Assembly: GCA_947588845.1 (NCBI GenBank) | Contig: CANQAR010000031.1 | Location: 1 to 39,540, forward strand | Direction of reading: 5' to 3' | Origin: an uncultured Lachnospiraceae bacterium | GTDB lineage: Bacteria; Bacillota; Clostridia; Lachnospirales; Lachnospiraceae | Length of the DNA stretch: 39,540 bases | Shown here: positions 1 through 8,007 of the stretch, in pieces | Position numbering within the stretch: position 1 is the stretch's first letter | How the letters are laid out: the number at the start of each line of letters is the position of its first letter | Made by a program: the position numbers and the translations under genes | Notes under the pieces: model-generated | What the model was told of the DNA's origin: nothing | Database searches by the model: none | Seen by the model: only the letters and a program-made list of their open reading frames with translations

Positions 1-888
1 TCTTCTCCCGTGTACGTCTGATCCGCTATCTCATCCACCGTACAGTCCTCCAGATTCAGAGGCTGAATCCGGAACGTCACAGTCAGTTCTCCCTCACAGT
101 TTTTCCGGCCCGTAATTTTTGCGGCAGCTGTTCCGACATCTGTATTACTCTCGTATTCCACCGTATAATCTGATTCATCTATCAAAAATTCGCCGTTTTT
201 CACTGTCACAGATGGACGAATCTCTTCTCCGGTGTATATCTGATCCGCAATTTCGTCCGCCGTACAGTTCTCCAGGTTCAGAGGCTGAATCCGGAACGTC
301 ACAGTCAGTTCTCCCTCACAGTTTTTCTGCCCCGTAATCTTTGCGGCAGCTGTTCCGACATCTGTATTACTCTCGTATTCCACCGTGTAATCTGATTCAT
401 CCAGCAAAAATTCTCCGTTTTTCACTGTCACGGATGGACGGATCTCTTCTCCCGTGTACGTCTGATCCGCTATCTCATCCGCCGTGCAGTTCTCCAGATT
501 CAGAGGCTGAATCCGGAACGTTGCAGTAAGTTCTCCTTCACAGTTTTTCTGCCCCGTAATCCTTACAGAAGCTGTTCCTGCATCCGTATTACTCTCATAC
601 GCCACCGTGTAGTCTGACTCATCCAGCAAAAATTCTCCGTTTTTCACTGTCATGGAAGGACGGATCTCTTCTCCGGTGTATGTCTGATCCGCTATCTCAT
701 CCACCGTACACCCCTCCAGATTCAAAGGAAGGATCGTAAATGTCCCGGTCAGTTCTCCTTTATAATTTCCCTTCGCGGTAATCGTTACAGAAGCCTGTCC
801 CGCATTTTCGTTATTGCTGTATTCAACCTCATAATCCGTTCCAGGATCCAGTTCTTTTTCTCCGCAGACGACTGTCACCTCCGGCTTG
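1..888 (-). repeat. Tandem 222-bp coding repeats
   Basis: Four units start at 1, 223, 445 and 667, an exact 222-bp (74-codon) period marked by the recurring tcttctcc.gtgta.gtctgatcc block. The units differ by scattered substitutions. A more diverged unit follows, with its matching block near 891. They encode the Ig-like repeats of the CAP-domain protein and continue past the left edge. Confidence 0.9.
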
Positions 889-2111
889 ATCTCGGAACCG
901 GTGTAAACCAGAGCATCCTGTTCCACCGTCACACTGGACTCGCTGTCCAGTTCTTTTGCGGCAATCTCGAACTCTTTCGTAATCGTCCCTTCATAATTCC
1001 CTGCCCCGGTGATCGTCACCACCGCAGTCCCGGCATCCGTATTATTCTCATACGTTACCGTATAATCCGTCTCCGCAGTCAGGACTGTTCCATTCATCGT
1101 AACTGTCGGAACCGGCTCGAAGTTTTCCCCGCTGTAGGTGTAGGAATCCTGTTCCAGCACAACCTGCGCAGGATTCTCAGCAGAATCGATCGGTATTCTG
1201 ACAACTGTGACAGGAACTGTGATCTCTGTTCCCATGACGGTCGTCGTTATCTCTGTCGTCCCAATCCCGACAGCCTCTATCGTTCCCTTCCCGCTGTCAA
1301 GCTTTATATAATTTTCCCCGGTATCTGCGGATGTCCATTCGTAGGACAGTTCGACCGGACATATGCCGCCCAGCCAAGTTTCAACAGTCTGAATCCCGCC
1401 CGTAACTCCCGGCAGTTCAGCAAATCCCCCATAAGGCAGTTCAATAGAATTCACCGACGGCTCTGCCGATTTATTCGTAATCACAGAGGAATCCACTTCA
1501 ATCTCCACTGTCGTCTCCGAATCATTAGCCGGCGTTGGACTGGTACTGCCTACAAGATCACGGAACAGCTGCACCCAGTAATGATACCCATTATAGTACA
1601 CATGGCCGATCCCGACAGCCGTCACATCACTGCTGAGCATATTTCTTCTGTGTCCCTGCCCCTCATAGTCTTCATTCGTTTCCTGCCAGCCCTCAAATAC
1701 ATCGGCGGCATCCATATAGCCGGCCGCAATATTTTCGGCAAACGCATACCATCCACCATAACCTGAAGCCACCAGTTCTGACGCATACCCGCTCATATTT
1801 GGTCTTGCGTGATCATAGTAAACCGCAATTTCCATCGCCCTCAGCATGGCCGCTTCTTCCAGCTGATAATCATAGACCAGTGGCTGTAGCCGCCCCCGCA
1901 AACTGACTTCCTGTCCGTTTTCGCCGTAGTACCACGCGTCGGATCCGGTTCTGAAATCATTGATCATTTCCAGCATACTTCTTGCTTCTGTCTGTCCGTA
2001 TTTTCCTGTCACCTTCACAGCCTCAATCTGCGCGGATGCCGTAAGACCTCCCAGAAACAGAGCCGCCAGCATTGCCAGGCAAATGATGTAAATTTTCCGT
2101 CTTCTCTTCAT
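1..2111 (-). CDS. Secreted CAP/SCP-domain protein with tandem Ig-like (MBG-type) repeats, 3' end outside window
   Basis: The open frame runs from an ATG at 2111 (RBS GGGAGGG just upstream) off the left edge, so the C-terminus is missing. Residues 1-27 are a signal peptide: a KRRRK n-region, a hydrophobic core and an A-S-A cleavage site. Next comes a CAP/SCP domain with the family landmarks DHARP, ENIAAG, a Trp-containing helix and GHRRNML. After a linker and a BIG2-like segment there are several ~74-residue Ig-like repeats with the pattern YTGEEIRPS...DYTVEYESNTD.GTA, typical of surface proteins of gut Clostridia. Repeats nearest the left edge are almost identical at DNA level. CAP domains are extracellular and of varied function, so the target is unknown. 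No anchor is visible because the end is missing. The domain call is firm; the role in adhesion or wall biology is inference. Confidence 0.88.
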   Translation of the reverse strand, partial: MKRRRKIYIICLAMLAALFLGGLTASAQIEAVKVTGKYGQTEARSMLEMINDFRTGSDAWYYGENGQEVSLRGRLQPLVYDYQLEEAAMLRAMEIAVYYDHARPNMSGYASELVASGYGGWYAFAENIAAGYMDAADVFEGWQETNEDYEGQGHRRNMLSSDVTAVGIGHVYYNGYHYWVQLFRDLVGSTSPTPANDSETTVEIEVDSSVITNKSAEPSVNSIELPYGGFAELPGVTGGIQTVETWLGGICPVELSYEWTSADTGENYIKLDSGKGTIEAVGIGTTEITTTVMGTEITVPVTVVRIPIDSAENPAQVVLEQDSYTYSGENFEPVPTVTMNGTVLTAETDYTVTYENNTDAGTAVVTITGAGNYEGTITKEFEIAAKELDSESSVTVEQDALVYTGSEIKPEVTVVCGEKELDPGTDYEVEYSNNENAGQASVTITAKGNYKGELTGTFTILPLNLEGCTVDEIADQTYTGEEIRPSMTVKNGEFLLDESDYTVAYESNTDAGTASVRITGQKNCEGELTATFRIQPLNLENCTADEIADQTYTGEEIRPSVTVKNGEFLLDESDYTVEYESNTDVGTAAAKITGQKNCEGELTVTFRIQPLNLENCTADEIADQIYTGEEIRPSVTVKNGEFLIDESDYTVEYESNTDVGTAAAKITGRKNCEGELTVTFRIQPLNLEDCTVDEIADQTYTGE

Positions 2112-2210
2112 CCTGTTATTCCCTCCCTGTTGTTTGTGATGCTGCCCTGCAATACAGGGCGTAAATATCTGCCGGGAAAACAATTGTCCTCAATCTTTCC
2201 CGATAATCCC

Positions 2211-2238
2211 AGTATACTCTTTCCGCCGGCAAAGTCAA
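2211..2238 (-). promoter_or_regulatory. Sigma-A-type promoter of the CAP-domain gene
   Basis: Read on the minus strand: TTGACT (2238-2233), 16-bp spacer, TATACT (2216-2211), about 100 nt before the ATG at 2111. The untranslated leader contains a GCCCTG/CAGGGC hairpin (2144-2160) of unknown role. Confidence 0.6.
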
Positions 2239-2324
2239 CAACTCTTCACTTTACACTTCATTCTCTCTCTCATTAAAGCTGCGGTTACAAGATAGTCAGA
2301 CTCTGTTATTTCTTAAAAAATCTG

Positions 2325-2353
2325 TCGACATTTTCCGCTTCTTATATTATAAT
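2325..2353 (+). promoter_or_regulatory. Sigma-A-type promoter of the DAHP synthase gene
   Basis: TCGACA (2325-2330), 17-bp spacer, TATAAT (2348-2353). Transcription should start near 2360, leaving a leader of about 150 nt before the chosen TTG start. Confidence 0.7.
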
Positions 2354-2457
2354 ATACGCGTTTGTTATTTTCCTCAGGCAGTAAGTTATCACAAATCCGC
2401 ATAAATCCGGCACACTCAGCGCCGACCAGAACAAACGGAGACTGCCGCAGGGACAGA

Positions 2458-2479
2458 GACCGGGGGAACTGCTCCGGTC
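2458..2479 (+). promoter_or_regulatory. Hairpin in the DAHP synthase leader
   Basis: GACCGG (2458-2463) pairs with CCGGTC (2474-2479), extendable by a G-T and a G-C pair. It ends 17 nt before the RBS and has no U-run, so it is not an intrinsic terminator. No T-box core and no leader peptide rich in aromatic codons was found. A regulatory role is speculative. Confidence 0.3.
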
Positions 2480-2508
2480 AAAATATTCTGACAACAGAGG
2501 TGGAGACA

Positions 2509-3543
2509 TTGGCTATCAATTTTGTTAAGAAGCTTCCGATTCCGCAGGAAGTCAAGAAACAATACCCTCTTTCCGAGAAGGTTATTTCTATTAAAAAGGA
2601 GAGAGACGCCCAGATCCGCAAAGTATTCACGGGAGAATCCGACAAGTTCCTTGTGATCATCGGACCGTGTTCCGCAGACAATGAGGAATCTGTCTGCGAT
2701 TACATCATGCGCCTTTCCAAAGTACAGGACAAGGTCGGCGACCGCCTGATCCTGATTCCGCGCATCTATACGAACAAACCCCGCACGACAGGCGAAGGCT
2801 ACAAAGGACTGGTCCACCAGCCGGATCCCGAGAAAAAACCTGATCTGCTCGCCGGTATCGTAGCGATGCGAAAGCTTCACGCAAGAGCGATCGAGGAATC
2901 GGGCCTTACGGCCGCGGACGAGATGCTCTATCCGGAAAACTGGCGCTATATCGACGATCTGCTCTCCTATGTCGCAATCGGTGCGCGTTCTGTCGAGGAC
3001 CAGCATCATCGAATGACCGTCAGCGGCATGGACGTACCTGCCGGTATGAAGAATCCGACAAGCGGCGATCTTTCTGTCATGTTTAACTCAATCGTTGCAG
3101 CGCAGAACAAGCACAACTTTATCTACCGCGGATGGGATGTGTACACAGACGGAAACGATCTCGCCCATGTAATCCTGCGCGGCGCTGTAAACAAGCATGG
3201 AAACTGTATACCAAACTACCATTACGAGGACCTGATGCTGCTTCTCGAGATGTACGGCAAGCGCGGACTGAAGAATCCGGCTGCCATCATTGACACAAAC
3301 CACTCCAATTCCAACAAAAAATATCTGGAGCAGATCCGGATTTCCAAGGAAGTGCTGCACAGCCGCAAATACAATCCTGAGCTCCGCTCTCTCATAAAAG
3401 GGCTGATGATCGAGAGCTATATCGAGGACGGCGCTCAGACAATCGGCTGTACACCGCATGTGTACGGCAAATCAATCACCGACCCCTGCCTTGGATGGGA
3501 AAAATCAGAGCAGCTGATCTATGACATCTACAAAGACTGCTGA
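2509..3543 (+). CDS. aroF: 3-deoxy-7-phosphoheptulonate (DAHP) synthase, AroF/G/H type
   Basis: Catalyses condensation of phosphoenolpyruvate and erythrose 4-phosphate to DAHP, the first step of the shikimate pathway, in the cytoplasm. The product is 344 residues from a TTG at 2509, preceded by AGAGGTGGAG; this matches the usual ~350 residues. An upstream in-frame extension to 2362 has no RBS and unrelated composition. Metal and active-site motifs of class I AroF/G/H enzymes are visible: IGPCSADN (Cys54), PRIYTNKPRTTGEGYKG, GARSVEDQ, KNPTSGD, NHSNSNK, MIESYIEDG and SITDPCLGW. The gene stands alone with its own promoter, convergent with xerD. Which aromatic amino acid feeds back on it cannot be read here. 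Confidence 0.93.
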   Translation: MAINFVKKLPIPQEVKKQYPLSEKVISIKKERDAQIRKVFTGESDKFLVIIGPCSADNEESVCDYIMRLSKVQDKVGDRLILIPRIYTNKPRTTGEGYKGLVHQPDPEKKPDLLAGIVAMRKLHARAIEESGLTAADEMLYPENWRYIDDLLSYVAIGARSVEDQHHRMTVSGMDVPAGMKNPTSGDLSVMFNSIVAAQNKHNFIYRGWDVYTDGNDLAHVILRGAVNKHGNCIPNYHYEDLMLLLEMYGKRGLKNPAAIIDTNHSNSNKKYLEQIRISKEVLHSRKYNPELRSLIKGLMIESYIEDGAQTIGCTPHVYGKSITDPCLGWEKSEQLIYDIYKDC

Positions 3544-3570
3544 GATGATACAGATCCGCCAGGCAGCTTG

Positions 3571-3597
3571 TGTCACAGGACGAATTTTCCTGTGAAT
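3571..3597. repeat. Intergenic repeat B, palindrome module
   Basis: TCACAGGA (3573-3580) and TCCTGTGA (3588-3595) form a short palindrome 30 nt after the DAHP synthase stop. The same module is complete at 33170-33196 and present as a half-copy at 32045-32054. Confidence 0.6.
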
Positions 3598-3615
3598 CGA
3601 GTTGGATGCGGCTTT

Positions 3616-3764
3616 CCCTCCTGCTCGCCCGTGCGGCCCGGTGCTGCGTCAGCAACTGATTTCCATGTGTGGGCGTGATTGAGCAGGAGGCGGTTTTTCC
3701 CTCCTGCTCGCCGCGCGGCCCGTGTGCTGCGCCAGCAGCTGTTTTCCTTACACGGGCCTGCGCA
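3616..3764. repeat. Intergenic repeat A, two tandem copies
   Basis: Copy 1 (3616-3690) and copy 2 (3699-3764) share the series cctcctgctcgcc, gcggcccg, tgctgcg.cagca.ctg, ttcc..., acggg, cctgcgc. Copy 2 can fold through GGCCCGTGT pairing with ACACGGGCC. Related copies lie at 6015-6098 and 7818-7880. Small open frames here are by-products of the repeat. The rest of 3544-3959 holds the terminator at 3762-3810 and repeat B next to xerD; I see no gene in it. Confidence 0.75.
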
Positions 3765-3810
3765 AAAAAAACGGACAGGGATAAGGATAACTGATCTCTG
3801 CCCGTTTTTT
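3762..3810. terminator. Bidirectional intrinsic terminator between the DAHP synthase gene and xerD
   Basis: AACGGACAGGG (3770-3780) pairs with CTCTGCCCGTT (3796-3806) with one mismatch and one G-U. The plus strand continues in a T-run, and on the minus strand the A-run at 3764-3771 becomes a U-run. It can therefore stop both convergent genes. Confidence 0.7.
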
Positions 3811-3884
3811 ACATTCTGTTCTCCTCAGTCTGTTTCATTCTCAATTCCCCGGATTTCTCTGCCGTTCAAAACCTTCCTCCGGAG

Positions 3885-3959
3885 GATGCGCACAAATTTG
3901 AAACGGAAAATGCCGCTTGACCGGCGCAAATTCGGCGCGGGGAATGAACAGAACGAAAA
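3885..3959. repeat. Intergenic repeat B, inverted copy abutting xerD
   Basis: Contains cacaaatttgaaacggaaaa, tgccgcttga, caaattcggcgcg and gaacgaaaatcac, the reverse complement of the block at 33236-33300. It ends at the xerD stop codon (3960-3962), so the repeat forms the immediate 3' flank of the gene. Confidence 0.6.
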
Positions 3960-4844
3960 TCACATCCTGGGATGTACCTGCTCATACATGTTTCGCATAC
4001 GTCCGATATGCAGGCCCTGGTAGATCTGCGTCGTCGATACATTGGAATGACCAAGCATCTCCTGGACAGATTTGATATCAGCGCCGTTTTCCAGCAGATG
4101 CGCCGCAAAACAATGACGCAGCGTATGAGGAGTTATCTCCGCGTAAATCCCCGCTTTCCTCGCATACTGCTTGATCAGTTTCCAGAAACCCTGCCTGCTC
4201 ATGGGATTTCCGGAACAATTGACAAACAGATACATCTGCCCTTCCTCTTTCAAAAGTGCTTCTCTTCCTTGTTTCATATAGCGTTCCAGAGCTTCCTTCG
4301 CGCTGACGCCAAAGGGAATCACACGCTCTTTTTCTCCGTCCCGGCAAATCACATAATTCATCTTCAGGCTGACATCCTTCAGCTTCAGAGAAATCAGCTC
4401 GGACACTCTCATGCCTGTCGCATACAAAAGCTCCAGCATGGCACGATCCCGCAACTCTTTCGGGGAATCTCCCGACGGCTGTTCCAGAAGCCTCGTCACC
4501 TCTTCCGCAGTCAGGACATCCGGCGCTTTCTTGTCGATATGTGGCGCCCGGATTGTCTCCGTCGGATCATTCTCCATCTTGTTCTGACAGCAGATATACC
4601 GAAAAAAAGCTCTCATCGACGCTACATTCCTTGACACAGTAGCCGCGGACAGCCCTTTTTTCTCAAGATCTGCAAGATAGGACGACAGATTCCGCGGCGT
4701 AACTCCTGCAAGAGAATCAACTCCTGACTCACTTAAATACATTTCCAGTCTTTTCAGATCGCGCTCATAAGAAACCACCGTACTGCGCGACGCATTTTTT
4801 GTGTTTTCCAGATAATCCAGAAACAACGGTATTTCCAGCTCCAT
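3960..4844 (-). CDS. xerD: Site-specific tyrosine recombinase, XerD type
   Basis: 294 residues, the normal XerC/XerD length. Residues 1-90 are the SAM-like N-terminal DNA-binding domain; the rest is the catalytic domain. The catalytic set is complete: Arg146 (ATGMRVSEL), Lys172 (DGEKERVIP), His240 and Arg243 (HTLRHCFAAHLL), His266 (GHSNVSTTQIY) and nucleophile Tyr275. The motif has Cys244 where Ser is most common. The ATG at 4844 follows GGGGAG. XerD-type enzymes resolve chromosome dimers at dif with a partner recombinase. The neighbouring spoIIM-like gene upstream matches the spoIIM-xerD order known from Bacillus and Clostridia, which favours XerD over a phage integrase. No mobile element surrounds it. 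Confidence 0.87.
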   Translation of the reverse strand: MELEIPLFLDYLENTKNASRSTVVSYERDLKRLEMYLSESGVDSLAGVTPRNLSSYLADLEKKGLSAATVSRNVASMRAFFRYICCQNKMENDPTETIRAPHIDKKAPDVLTAEEVTRLLEQPSGDSPKELRDRAMLELLYATGMRVSELISLKLKDVSLKMNYVICRDGEKERVIPFGVSAKEALERYMKQGREALLKEEGQMYLFVNCSGNPMSRQGFWKLIKQYARKAGIYAEITPHTLRHCFAAHLLENGADIKSVQEMLGHSNVSTTQIYQGLHIGRMRNMYEQVHPRM

Positions 4845-5085
4845 TTTTATCTCCCCGTATTTTTCCTGGCGGACTGTGCCGCCGATTCTCCACAGAGCTC
4901 TATCTCAACCCCTGCGCTCTGCTCTCCTTTCTGTTTCATTTGTTCCCCTTCATTTCCGCGGACTGCAGATCCTCACATGTCCGTATATGACTGACGGTTC
5001 CAGGCGTTTTACATTGCAAAAACAATATGTTCGCCGCAGAACCGGCCAAAACAACGTGAAAACTGCCGCGGCAGCGAGCGAAACC

Positions 5086-5303
5086 GTTACAGTTCACTCT
5101 CCCATTAAATTCGAGGTGATTTTCGGACAAAATGTCCGGAAATCCCGAGGTCTGAGGCGCGAAATGCTGCAAAAGCAGCATTTTTCTGTGCATACCTGAG
5201 TATGCAGAAAAGCCTCCAGTGGAGGGTTTTCTGTATCGCGAAGCGTTGTTGCTGGTCACGGAGTGAACAGTAACGCGAAACCCGTGCAGCGTGTCCCGGC
5301 TCG
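5086..5303. repeat. Structured multi-hairpin element with near-perfect terminal inverted repeats
   Basis: GTTACAGTTCACTC (5086-5099) and GAGTGAACAGTAAC (5261-5274) are inverted copies with one mismatch. Between them are four further hairpins: 5118-5144 (around CGGACA/TGTCCG), 5162-5183 (AAATGCTGC/GCAGCATTT, then T's), 5189-5206 (TGCATAC/GTATGCA) and 5205-5233 (CAGAAAA and CCTCCA arms). A fifth motif (5273-5303) resembles a hairpin at 11742-11773. A 135-codon open frame crosses it (4936-5343), but I read that as non-coding. The rest of 4845-5350 shows nothing else. Confidence 0.7.
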
Positions 5304-5350
5304 TTATGTAACGTATTATACTCAATTTCATGTGTGATTTCAAGGGGATT

Positions 5351-5923
5351 TTACAGATACTGCAGGAATATCTGAAACACTTTCAAACCGATTCCCGCCT
5401 CCACGACAGAGCCTGCCGCCATTAGAAGCAGCATGCCGGTCAGCTCCTTCCAGTCCGCCAGCCTCATGGTCCGGACCGGCAAAGAATCTGCACGATGCAG
5501 CAGCCGCCTCTTTTTTCCAAGAAATTTTAATTCCCGCGCAAGCGCAGACAGATAAAGCAGCCATTGCGGAAGCAGGCAGCATAAAAACAGGAGGAACCCC
5601 ATGTACCCCTGACGCAGAACAAAAACAGAAAGCAGAATTCCCGACAGAAGACTGATCCAGAACAGATACGCCATGTGCAGGAACAGACCGGGAGGCGTGT
5701 AGCAGCTCATCCACAAAAACAGGATTGTCCGCAGACGCACGCCAGCCACATAAGGAAGAAGTGACAAAATATCCAGCCGCTTCATCCCAAATTCTCTCAG
5801 CCCGTACATGCTGACCAGCCCCGCATAGGAACCTCCCCCTGTACGTATCAGTTCCGGTATCAGAATTCCCAGAAAAAAACCTGTCACGGCAATAGCCGCA
5901 GTCATAATATGAAATCGCTTCAC
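5351..5923 (-). CDS. spoIIM: Stage II sporulation protein M-like membrane protein
   Basis: 190 residues and strongly hydrophobic, with about five membrane segments: one at residues 8-25, several between 55 and 130, and one near the C-terminus. The C-terminal segment AGSVVEAGIG and the overall layout fit the SpoIIM family. In Bacillus subtilis SpoIIM is part of the DMP complex (SpoIID, M, P) that drives septal peptidoglycan remodelling and engulfment of the forespore. The start is GTG at 5923; an internal ATG at 5905 is an alternative that would still keep the first membrane segment. It lies upstream of xerD, the order known in spore formers, separated by the structured element. Sequence similarity is weak by eye, so context carries much of the call. 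Confidence 0.72.
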   Translation of the reverse strand: MKRFHIMTAAIAVTGFFLGILIPELIRTGGGSYAGLVSMYGLREFGMKRLDILSLLPYVAGVRLRTILFLWMSCYTPPGLFLHMAYLFWISLLSGILLSVFVLRQGYMGFLLFLCCLLPQWLLYLSALARELKFLGKKRRLLHRADSLPVRTMRLADWKELTGMLLLMAAGSVVEAGIGLKVFQIFLQYL

Positions 5924-6014
5924 AGATCGTTCCCGTTTCTTCTTTCTTCCATTTTATTGCCCGCATGATCCAAATCATGCACAAATTTTGTGAATACCGG
6001 AAGGGACTGCGATC

Positions 6015-6098
6015 GAGCAGGAGGCGGCTTTTCCTCCTGCTCGCCGCGCGGCCTGCATGCTGCGCCAGCAGCTGATTTCCATGTGCGGGCCTGCGCAT
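6015..6098. repeat. Intergenic repeat A, third copy
   Basis: Starts gagcaggaggcggcttttcc and continues with the shared tgctgcgccagcagctgatt block, ending gcgggcctgcgcat. It lies three bases beyond the rny terminator, in the downstream direction of rny. Confidence 0.75.
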
Positions 6099-6100
6099 AC

Positions 6101-6144
6101 AAAACCCCATATACCGCACTTTCCAGTCTGCACGATATATGGGG
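6101..6144 (-). terminator. Intrinsic terminator of rny
   Basis: On the minus strand CCCCATATA (6144-6136) pairs perfectly with TATATGGGG (6113-6105) and is followed by TTTTGT. It lies 14 nt after the rny stop codon. Confidence 0.8.
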
Positions 6145-6157
6145 CTACTCAAAAATT

Positions 6158-7708
6158 CTATTTCGCGTAATCGACAACCCTGTTCTCTCTGATCACGCTT
6201 ACCTTTATCTGGCCCGGATACTCCAGCTCGGCCTCTATCTGCTTCGCTATATTCCTTGCCAGAAGTACCATGTCTGCATCAGAAACCTGATCCGGTACTA
6301 CCATAACACGAACTTCTCTACCCGCCTGAATAGCAAATGATTTCTCAACACCCTTGAAGGTGTTCGTAATATCTTCTAACTGTTTTAATCTGTTTGTATA
6401 TGTTTCAAGTGTCTCACGTCTTGCACCCGGACGTGCCGCCGATATCGCATCGGCCGCCTGTACGATACATGCAATCAATGATTCCGGTTCAACATCTCCA
6501 TGATGCGATTCAACAGAATTGATCACAACCGCCGACTCCTTATACTTCTTGCACAGGTCGGCCCCAATTCTGATATGAGAACCTTCAATCTCATGGTCGA
6601 TGGATTTGCCAATGTCATGCAGTAATCCAGCACGCTTTGCCAGTCTCACATCCACACCGATCTCTCCGGCGAGCAGCCCTGCCAGCTGTGCCACTTCGAT
6701 GGAATGCTTCAGTGCATTCTGACCGTAGCTTGTCCTGAATTTCATTCTTCCGAGAAGGCGCACGAGCTCAGGATGAATGCCATGAACTCCCACTTCCAGT
6801 GCGGCAGCCTCGCCTTCTTCCCGAATAATCGCCTCAACTTCTCTTTGTGCTTTCTCCACCATTTCTTCAATTCTGGCCGGATGGATTCGGCCATCCACAA
6901 TCAGCTTTTCAAGAGCAATCCTTGCCACTTCTCTTCTGATTGGATCAAAGCCTGATAAGATGACTGCCTCCGGTGTATCGTCAATAATCAGATCCACTCC
7001 GGTAAGCGTCTCAAGGGTACGAATGTTTCTTCCTTCCCTTCCGATGATCCTTCCCTTCATTTCATCATTCGGAAGCTGTACCACAGAGATGGTCGCCTCT
7101 GCTACATGGTCCGCCGCGCATTTCTGAATCGCCGTAACCACATATTCCTTTGCCTTCTTGTTAGCTTCTTCCTTTGCCCTGCTCTCAAGCTCCTTATAGA
7201 GCTTCGCAGTGTCATTTTTCACTTCATCTTCAACAGTTTTTAAAAGATATTCTTTTGCTTGTTCAGAGGTAAGTCCTGAGATTCGTTCGAGTTCCTGAAG
7301 TCTTTGTCCGCGAAGCTTTTCAACTTCTGCACTTTTCTTCTTTAGCTCTTCTTCCTTCGCCGCAATCCCCGCTTCACGCCGTTCCAGAGAATCCGCTTTC
7401 TTATCAACGCTCTCTTCCTTTGATAAGACGCGTTTCTCATAGCGCTGCAATTCTGTTCTGCGCTCTCTCGTCTCTTTTTCCAACTCATTCTTCGTCTTCA
7501 AAGATTCTTCCTTCGCTTCCAGAAGTGCCTCACGCTTTTTCGTCTCTGCAACTTTCAGTGCGTCGTCGATAATCTGTCTCGCCTTTTCGTCAGCGCTGCC
7601 AATCTTCGCCTCAACTACCTTTTGCCTGTAGTTGATTGCAAACAGACCGGTTACCGGCACCGCAATCACCAGGGTGATCACAGCAGTAATAATTACTGCT
7701 ATAAGCAC
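6158..7708 (-). CDS. rny: Ribonuclease Y
   Basis: 516 residues, as expected for RNase Y, the membrane-anchored endoribonuclease that starts decay of many mRNAs in Firmicutes. Layout: a transmembrane segment (about residues 3-25), a long charged coiled coil (about 30-200), a KH RNA-binding domain with [15 protein letters not shown], and an HD phosphohydrolase domain with the metal motif [12 protein letters not shown] and a downstream SHHGD. The start is GTG at 7708 behind AAGGAGGTG. The gene is monocistronic: it has its own promoter at 7756-7784 and a terminator 14 nt after the stop codon. Confidence 0.97.
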   Translation of the reverse strand: MLIAVIITAVITLVIAVPVTGLFAINYRQKVVEAKIGSADEKARQIIDDALKVAETKKREALLEAKEESLKTKNELEKETRERRTELQRYEKRVLSKEESVDKKADSLERREAGIAAKEEELKKKSAEVEKLRGQRLQELERISGLTSEQAKEYLLKTVEDEVKNDTAKLYKELESRAKEEANKKAKEYVVTAIQKCAADHVAEATISVVQLPNDEMKGRIIGREGRNIRTLETLTGVDLIIDDTPEAVILSGFDPIRREVARIALEKLIVDGRIHPARIEEMVEKAQREVEAIIREEGEAAALEVGVHGIHPELVRLLGRMKFRTSYGQNALKHSIEVAQLAGLLAGEIGVDVRLAKRAGLLHDIGKSIDHEIEGSHIRIGADLCKKYKESAVVINSVESHHGDVEPESLIACIVQAADAISAARPGARRETLETYTNRLKQLEDITNTFKGVEKSFAIQAGREVRVMVVPDQVSDADMVLLARNIAKQIEAELEYPGQIKVSVIRENRVVDYAK

Positions 7709-7755
7709 AGGAGCACCTCCTTATTCAATTTTCATTGTTCGTAAACAACAGTTCA

Positions 7756-7784
7756 ATTCTATACTGTTTTAAAGGTTATGTCAA
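7756..7784 (-). promoter_or_regulatory. Consensus sigma-A promoter of rny
   Basis: On the minus strand: TTGACA (7784-7779), 17-bp spacer, TAGAAT (7761-7756). The start codon is about 48 nt downstream of the -10 box. Confidence 0.8.
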
Positions 7785-7817
7785 GCAAATGTGACCGGGT
7801 TTTTATCAGTTTATTTT

Positions 7818-7880
7818 TCCTCCTGCCGCGCGGCCCGTGTGCTGTGTCAGCAGCTGGTTTCCTTACACGGGCCTGCGCAT
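7818..7880. repeat. Intergenic repeat A, fourth copy
   Basis: Contains cctcctgccgcgcggcccgt, tgctgtgtcagcagctggtt and cacgggcctgcgcat. GGCCCGTGT and ACACGGGCC can pair. It starts about 34 bp upstream of the rny -35 box and ends 7 bp from the BMP-operon terminator. Confidence 0.75.
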
Positions 7881-7885
7881 AGAAT

Positions 7886-7931
7886 ACAAAACAGGCGAAA
7901 CCTGCATCGCAAAAGAGTTTCGCCTGTTTTA
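7886..7931. terminator. Bidirectional intrinsic terminator after the BMP transporter operon
   Basis: ACAGGCGAAAC (7891-7901) pairs perfectly with GTTTCGCCTGT (7917-7927). T's follow on the plus strand and TTTTGTATTC follows on the minus strand. It lies about 80 nt past the last permease gene. Confidence 0.8.
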
Positions 7932-8007
7932 TTGCGCCGCTCAGGCGGCATTTTTCCGCTTCAAATTCGTGCACGTCTCCACTTCGTTCCGGTCGGCGCT
8001 GGACATT
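7931..8007. repeat. Intergenic repeat B at the 3' end of the BMP operon
   Basis: gccgctcaggcggcattttt, cttcaaattcgtgcacgtct and cacttcgttccggtcggcgc match 33250-33316. It fills the space from the terminator to the permease stop codon. Confidence 0.65.

Noticed and set aside
1-888. CRISPR-like array from the regular repeats at the left edge
   Set aside because: The 222-bp period is an intact coding repeat in frame with a signal-peptide protein; there are no short repeats with unique spacers.
2362-2508. Longer DAHP synthase reading from 2362
   Set aside because: It would start within a few bases of the predicted transcription start, has no RBS and adds 49 residues unlike the family. The TTG at 2509 has a good RBS.
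3679-4023. Small open frames inside repeats A and B (also near 7759-8072 and 33140-33325)
   Set aside because: Their similar peptide sequences arise from the DNA repeats themselves; they lie in spacers, cross terminators and lack start signals.
3960-4844. Phage or genomic-island integrase
   Set aside because: Length, catalytic motifs and the spoIIM-like neighbour fit chromosomal XerD; no att-like repeats, tRNA target or phage genes surround it.
4936-5343. 135-codon minus-strand open frame between xerD and the spoIIM-like gene
   Set aside because: It runs through the hairpins and inverted repeats of the structured element, its sequence is dictated by those palindromes and no RBS is present.
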